The position numbers were made by a program, and so were the translations under genes. A stretch of 64,000 bases of DNA from Hippophae tibetana (taxonomy: Eukaryota; Streptophyta; Magnoliopsida; Rosales; Elaeagnaceae): contig CM072801.1 of the NCBI GenBank assembly GCA_037013495.1, forward strand, positions 17,785,501-17,849,500, given 5' to 3'. The notes beneath the pieces are model-generated. The model was not told the DNA's origin and did no database searches. It worked only from the letters and a program-made list of their open reading frames with translations. Below are positions 59,665-64,000 of the stretch, in pieces (within the stretch, counting starts at the first letter, position 1; each line of letters starts with the position of its first letter).

Positions 59665-61340
59665 ACCTTGCACGTTGTGGTTGCTTTCTTTTTCATTTTC
59701 TTTGATAAGCAGTTGACATGGTAAGACAATTTTTTTTAGTTATATATATATTAAATATTTCAAATTACATGCATGCTAGAAATGAAATGAGAAAAATAAT
59801 GATAGAATTGTGATATGATATAGCAATATAAAATGTTCTAAAAAATACAAAAAATATATATCAATGGATCTTTTTTTATTAACTTATATAGTTATATATA
59901 ATAATAAATTAGTTCATTTTAATTTATTTATCATTAAAAAGAATTAAATTGTTAGGAGTAATTTTCTTTCATTTATTTGCTTATAAAATAAGTATTTAAG
60001 AAATTATAGTCTCACACAAATATTAGTAATCAAGTTATTGATTTTCACTCATTCCTCTAGAAATCTGGAATTACATTTCTGCATAAATATACAAAACTTA
60101 TAATCAAAAATTAACATTTTTAAAATAATTATTATTACATAAACAACAAATTTAGTAAAAACAACTATTTTGATTTTGATTTCAAATTAATATAAGGAAA
60201 TACAATTAAAATTAATTTAATTAAAATTATTATTTTTTCCAATTCCCTCAATTTTTAATTCATTTTTTTTAAAATTTCATTACAAATTAAAAAATGTGTC
60301 TTAAAATTGAGACTAGAGGATCATTCCCACAGGGGGCGGGGAGAGGAAGGTAAAGCGCCCGTCACTCTAATAAGTTGGTGATAAAAAATCTAAAAATGGT
60401 GCTTTCATATTGACTCAAACCTTTTAATTATAGATCAGAGGATTTTGAAATAAGAATGGCAGTATTAAAATATAAGTACTCCCATATTATAATCATATAT
60501 TTTAGTGGGGGTGTGTGTATTGTATATTTAAAATAGGTTGTATGAATCAAGGGTGTCCCTTAATTTTAAAAACCACTTATTAAACTAAACATTTTTTATA
60601 GGTTGATTGGTGTCAAACAATTTAAAAAACTATCGATTATGAATTTTTATTTAATAGAATAAAAAAAACTGAATTGACTTATTTTTATTATAAATATATT
60701 TTAATTTTATTTTTTATTTATATTATACATATTAATTAATATATTTTATATTTTTATTATTTCTCATTTTTTAATTCTAAATTCTAGTAAAATTAATTTT
60801 AATAAATTAAATCTTTTTAGATTCTTAAAATTATATATATTTCCAAATAAACAATTTTCATTTTAGGATGAAAGATAAATATATTTTACCAAATTTCAAT
60901 CAAGATTAAATGAAGCTTCTTTCCTTATATATTTATAAATTTCAATTATTTTGATAATTTCATTCTCATGCTTCATATTTGAAGTTTGGTATTGACGTCT
61001 TTTTTAATTAATTTAATTTTAAACAAAGTAAAAATATTTTTAAATAACTACATACAAAAAAAAATTTACTTATTTTTTTCTCTTTAAAGTAATTTTTGAT
61101 AAAAAAAAAATTTATAGGAGGCAACCCCCAAATGACTTTGTAGATTAATTTGAAAGTCTGCTTTTAATCATATATTTGCTAAAAATTGAGTTTTTATAAA
61201 ATTTAAATAAAATAGATTTATAAAAAAATTTAGTAGAAATATATGATTAAAGAGAAGGAGACGTGTAATAATAAAAAAAAGGGAGATGTGAACATAAAAT
61301 GAAAATGAGAACAAATTGCGAGAAATTGAAATAAAAATAA
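59665..61340. other. AT-rich intergenic sequence upstream of the transporter gene
   Basis: No gene is seen. A short GC-rich patch at about 60325-60370 (GGGGGCGGGGAGAGGAAGG) and long A/T runs are the only notable features. Confidence 0.4.
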
Positions 61341-61687
61341 CAGGCCTATGACAGGGATGGACAATTTAATCGGTTTAATATTAATAAAAAAAGAGACCAT
61401 GCTTAATTCTAAATCTTCCCTCTCCATTTCTTTTGGCTTTTATTTTCTGCAAGAAATCTTTCATTCGTTTTGGCTTTTGCTTCTTACTCCAGCCGTCCTT
61501 ACATCTGAACTCTCCTTCTGTCTCTTACCTGAATAATACAAACAGAGTATTGATTATTGAAACAGAAACCCTTAAAGATCTTAAAGCTGGTGGGCATTGA
61601 AATATCAAAGTCGGGCTCAAAGATCTGAGAGGTAGCAGATCTTTGCAGATCCCGTAATTTCTCTTTCTGGGTTCTGTTTGATTGGTA
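61341..61687 (+). promoter_or_regulatory. Probable proximal promoter and 5' UTR of the EamA-like gene
   Basis: This is the stretch before the ATG at 61688. It contains pyrimidine-rich leader-like sequence (TCTTCCCTCTCCATTTC, CTTCTGTCTCTTACC). No single TATA box or start site can be fixed from sequence alone. Confidence 0.35.
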
Positions 61688-64000
61688 ATGGCTTGGAAAT
61701 ATAGAGCTGGGTTGGTCCTCATAGCTGCTGTTGTTGTCATTTGGGTTACCTCTGCTGAAGTCACCCAGGTACTATTATTCTTTTGTTTTTGTTTTTTTTT
61801 TTCCACTCTTTTCTTGCCGAATCTTTAATTAATATTGCTGCAAGAGTTAACAATCAGCTAGATTTTGCTTAAATTTGATTAATTATTATTTTTTGTATGC
61901 TTGGTGGGTTATGGGTACCTGTTTGTAGTTTTCAGTTATTGGGTATATAAAGCTGTTGAGGTTTGTTAAGAACTGTTGTTGACTTTGAGCTTGTAGTTAA
62001 ATTTGATTAATTTATCCATTTATGTATGGAGTAAAGGAAATATGGGTGTTAGTTTGGAGTCTGTATATATTTTGGACCTAAGCTTCCCTCATTAAATTAT
62101 TTAGTTGGAGCAATCTTAATGAATCATTTGGAAAATTGCTACAGCGTTGTCAATCCTTCGTGAATGATTCTCATAGCTGGGGCGGAGCCAAAAATATATA
62201 TTGAGAGAGTCTAAATGTAATTTTTTTAATACAAAAAGGAGAATTGTATTTAAATATTTAGAAGTAAAAAATATATCATGGTATAGATCTAGTAAGAAGT
62301 TAAGCTCTTTTTAACTATTGACAATACTTTCATGTTATGTTGAAGAGAGATATAAAGTTAATTCAATGTAACTTATAATAAAAATTATCTAATAGAAATA
62401 AAAATGTAAAAATATAATAATTTAATAAAAATTAATATCATATATGTATAAGTGTTAAAAACTAAAACTAAAACTAAAAGAAACATATTAAAATAATATG
62501 ATTTAGGATTTTAAGCTTGAGAGTATATTTAAAAATACAAGAATTAAAAAAAAAGACTAAAAAATACAAATACTTTTTTGTATCTTTTTTTTTTGAACCG
62601 ATGAAATAAACCGGTTTTATAGTAATGATAAAAATGAATGAAAAAACTATTGGAAAATATTAAAATTTTTATATTAAAAAATTTCAAATAAAATAAAAAA
62701 TTATTAAAATAAAATGAAAAATAATATAATATTATATAAAATTGAAATTTAGAATTAAACAAAATATGAGAAATATTGACTATATGCCTTAGAAGGTTTA
62801 GTTTTAAGTTTCTCATTGTGTTTTTTTTTAATTTCTGAAATGTTTGATACTAGCATTTTATTATTATAAATTAAATTTAAATATATGAAATATTTTTAGA
62901 TACACCATATTGACTTAAAAAATATTTTTATATCATATGTTATTATAATTTTATGTGTAATTAATTAATATTTGTTAAATATGTGAATAAAAATGTCTCT
63001 GTTTAATCATTTTACTCACAATTCATTTATATCACTTTTGTCTACATATTTGCTAACTATTGTTGATATATACAACGATATACTAAAATATGTACAGAAA
63101 AATTAGACACAATATATTATTGCAAATAAAGTATTTATTTAATGTTAAAAATATACATGTAATCATCTTTTTGTAAATTTTTTGGCCGGGACTACAGCAT
63201 TGTGTAGCAACAATGATGCTCTGCCCCTGCTCATCAGTCATCACTAGCCTATTTAAATTGTCATTTTGTAAAGTATTAACTAACTTTCTCTCTCATGGTG
63301 GTGCTATTTTGGAAGGTGGACAAGATATTAATGTTTTTTCCAGTTAAGAACTGGTCTGAGGGGATGCAATAACACATAGGTGTGGGGTGTTAGATTAGGA
63401 AATGAGATCTACCTAACATGATTGGGGGCAAGGAGTTTTTGACACATTGGTGGTGTTGGATGGTGGAGTGGGATATTTGGCATTTTCTTTAGTATTTTCT
63501 TAGCATGAGATTGGGGAACTCATTGCTATTACTCCGGATTGGCTTTGGGCTTTTCCTGTGCAGCTTAGGTGGAAGGCGAAGAAGGCCTCCTTCCGGAGGG
63601 ACCCAAGCCATTAGTGAGATAGCTAGAATTCTAACCTTGTCTCAGAACTTACGAGACAAGGGACAGTGTCAGGTAGTTAAAGAATGAAATTGTTAAGTCA
63701 GAATAAGAGAGAAAAAGGAAAAAAGGAAGGGGGGGTAATTCTGTAATACATTGGCCTGATTACTTGAAGTATTGAAGATGAGTTGTGCATGCCTCAAATG
63801 TTGTATTTTGAGACTCCTGTTTGCGTTCTGAGACTCTGAATGGCAATTTGTATTATCCATTACAATTCTTGTCATGTGCTTTGCCCAAACTAAACAACTT
63901 AATTATAAAGGTGTTGACTGATTAGTTTTGTCTTTATAGGGTATATTCGCAGACTATAAGCAACCATTTGCGGTAACATATCTTGGAGCCTCTCTTATGG
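61688..64000 (+). CDS. EamA-like / SLC35F-type membrane transporter, 5' part (runs off the window)
   Basis: Exon 1 coding part 61688-61768 gives a 27-residue start (MAWKYRAGLVLIAAVVVIWV, then TSAEVTQ) with one hydrophobic segment that is the first membrane helix. Exon 2 starts at 63940 after TTTATAG and continues in phase as GIFADYKQPFAVTYLGASLM to the window end. This N-terminus is characteristic of plant EamA-like transporters related to SLC35F5 and yeast THI74; relatives are about 400 residues with ten helices. Their substrates are mostly unproven. GT follows exon 1 and AG precedes exon 2. The intron is 2171 bp and AT-rich and holds a possible transposon at 62179-63227. The ATG is the only one in frame before the conserved start. 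Confidence 0.85.
62179..63227. mobile_element. Possible non-autonomous transposon in intron 1 of the EamA-like gene
   Basis: It starts GGGGCGGAGCCA and ends GCTCTGCCCC, whose reverse complement GGGGCAGAGC matches 9 of the first 10 bases. The interior is very AT-rich without coding capacity; a 90-codon Phe-rich minus frame is not credible. A clear target duplication was not found, so both ends and class are uncertain. Confidence 0.45.

Noticed and set aside
60320..60372. GGGGGCGGGGAGAGG and AAGCGCCCGTCAC reminiscent of organelle rRNA
   Set aside because: Only a few dozen bases, flanked by AT-rich nuclear sequence, and no longer rRNA match can be read.
63505..63687. 60-codon + strand frame in intron 1 of the transporter gene as a small gene
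   Set aside because: Lies in an intron with no similarity, and exon 1 joins exon 2 in phase without it.

Overview
The window is nuclear DNA of a flowering plant, most likely a eudicot. The evidence is intron-split genes with GT-AG junctions and plant-specific gene families, AT-rich intergenic sequence, and dense plant-type LTR retrotransposons of the copia, Tekay-like and Athila/Tat-like lineages. No species can be named from sequence alone. Most of the 64 kb is transposon sequence. Only two host genes are supported, one near the left side and one running off the right edge, both on the + strand.

Layout: (1) 1-1409 is unassigned and probably intronic or intergenic. (2) 1410-9041 is a decayed + strand copia element with near-matching target duplications, itself interrupted by an opposite-strand copia element (about 3650-7925). 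(3) 9395-12482 holds the last nine recognisable coding exons of a plant synaptotagmin of the SYT4/SYT5 (NTMC2T2) type; the first exons are not seen in the window. (4) About 13.1-18.3 kb is a decayed - strand Ty3/gypsy element whose gag is split by an inverted-repeat element (16378-17430). (5) 19.0-19.9 kb and 20.6-23.4 kb hold unclassified inverted and tandem repeats. (6) 25.2-27.9 kb is a broken Mutator-like (MULE) transposase gene. (7) 29027-41965 is a complete Athila/Tat-type gypsy element on the - strand with perfect TGTGA target duplications, a perfect tRNA-Asp primer site, two tandem gag genes and one gag-pro-pol reading frame with few breaks. (8) 42.5-55.8 kb is a pile of fragments: a + strand Tekay-like element, a - strand Athila-like element lacking RT/INT, and a - strand Tekay-like LTR-gag-pro fragment. 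(9) 55.8-59.66 kb is a - strand copia fragment with one LTR. (10) 59.7-61.6 kb is AT-rich sequence. (11) 61688-64000 contains the first exon and the start of the second exon of an EamA/SLC35F-like membrane transporter gene, with a possible transposon in intron 1.

The two host genes have no evident functional link. The most unusual material is in the Athila-like element. It has a duplicated gag followed directly by a motif normally found after pol, and a pair of tandem leader hairpins whose stems differ by two compensatory changes. Its 5' LTR carries a deletion of about 0.5 kb that breaks the TATA box and removes a GC-rich block. A second, older element nearby shows the same 'gag then post-pol motif, no pol' architecture.
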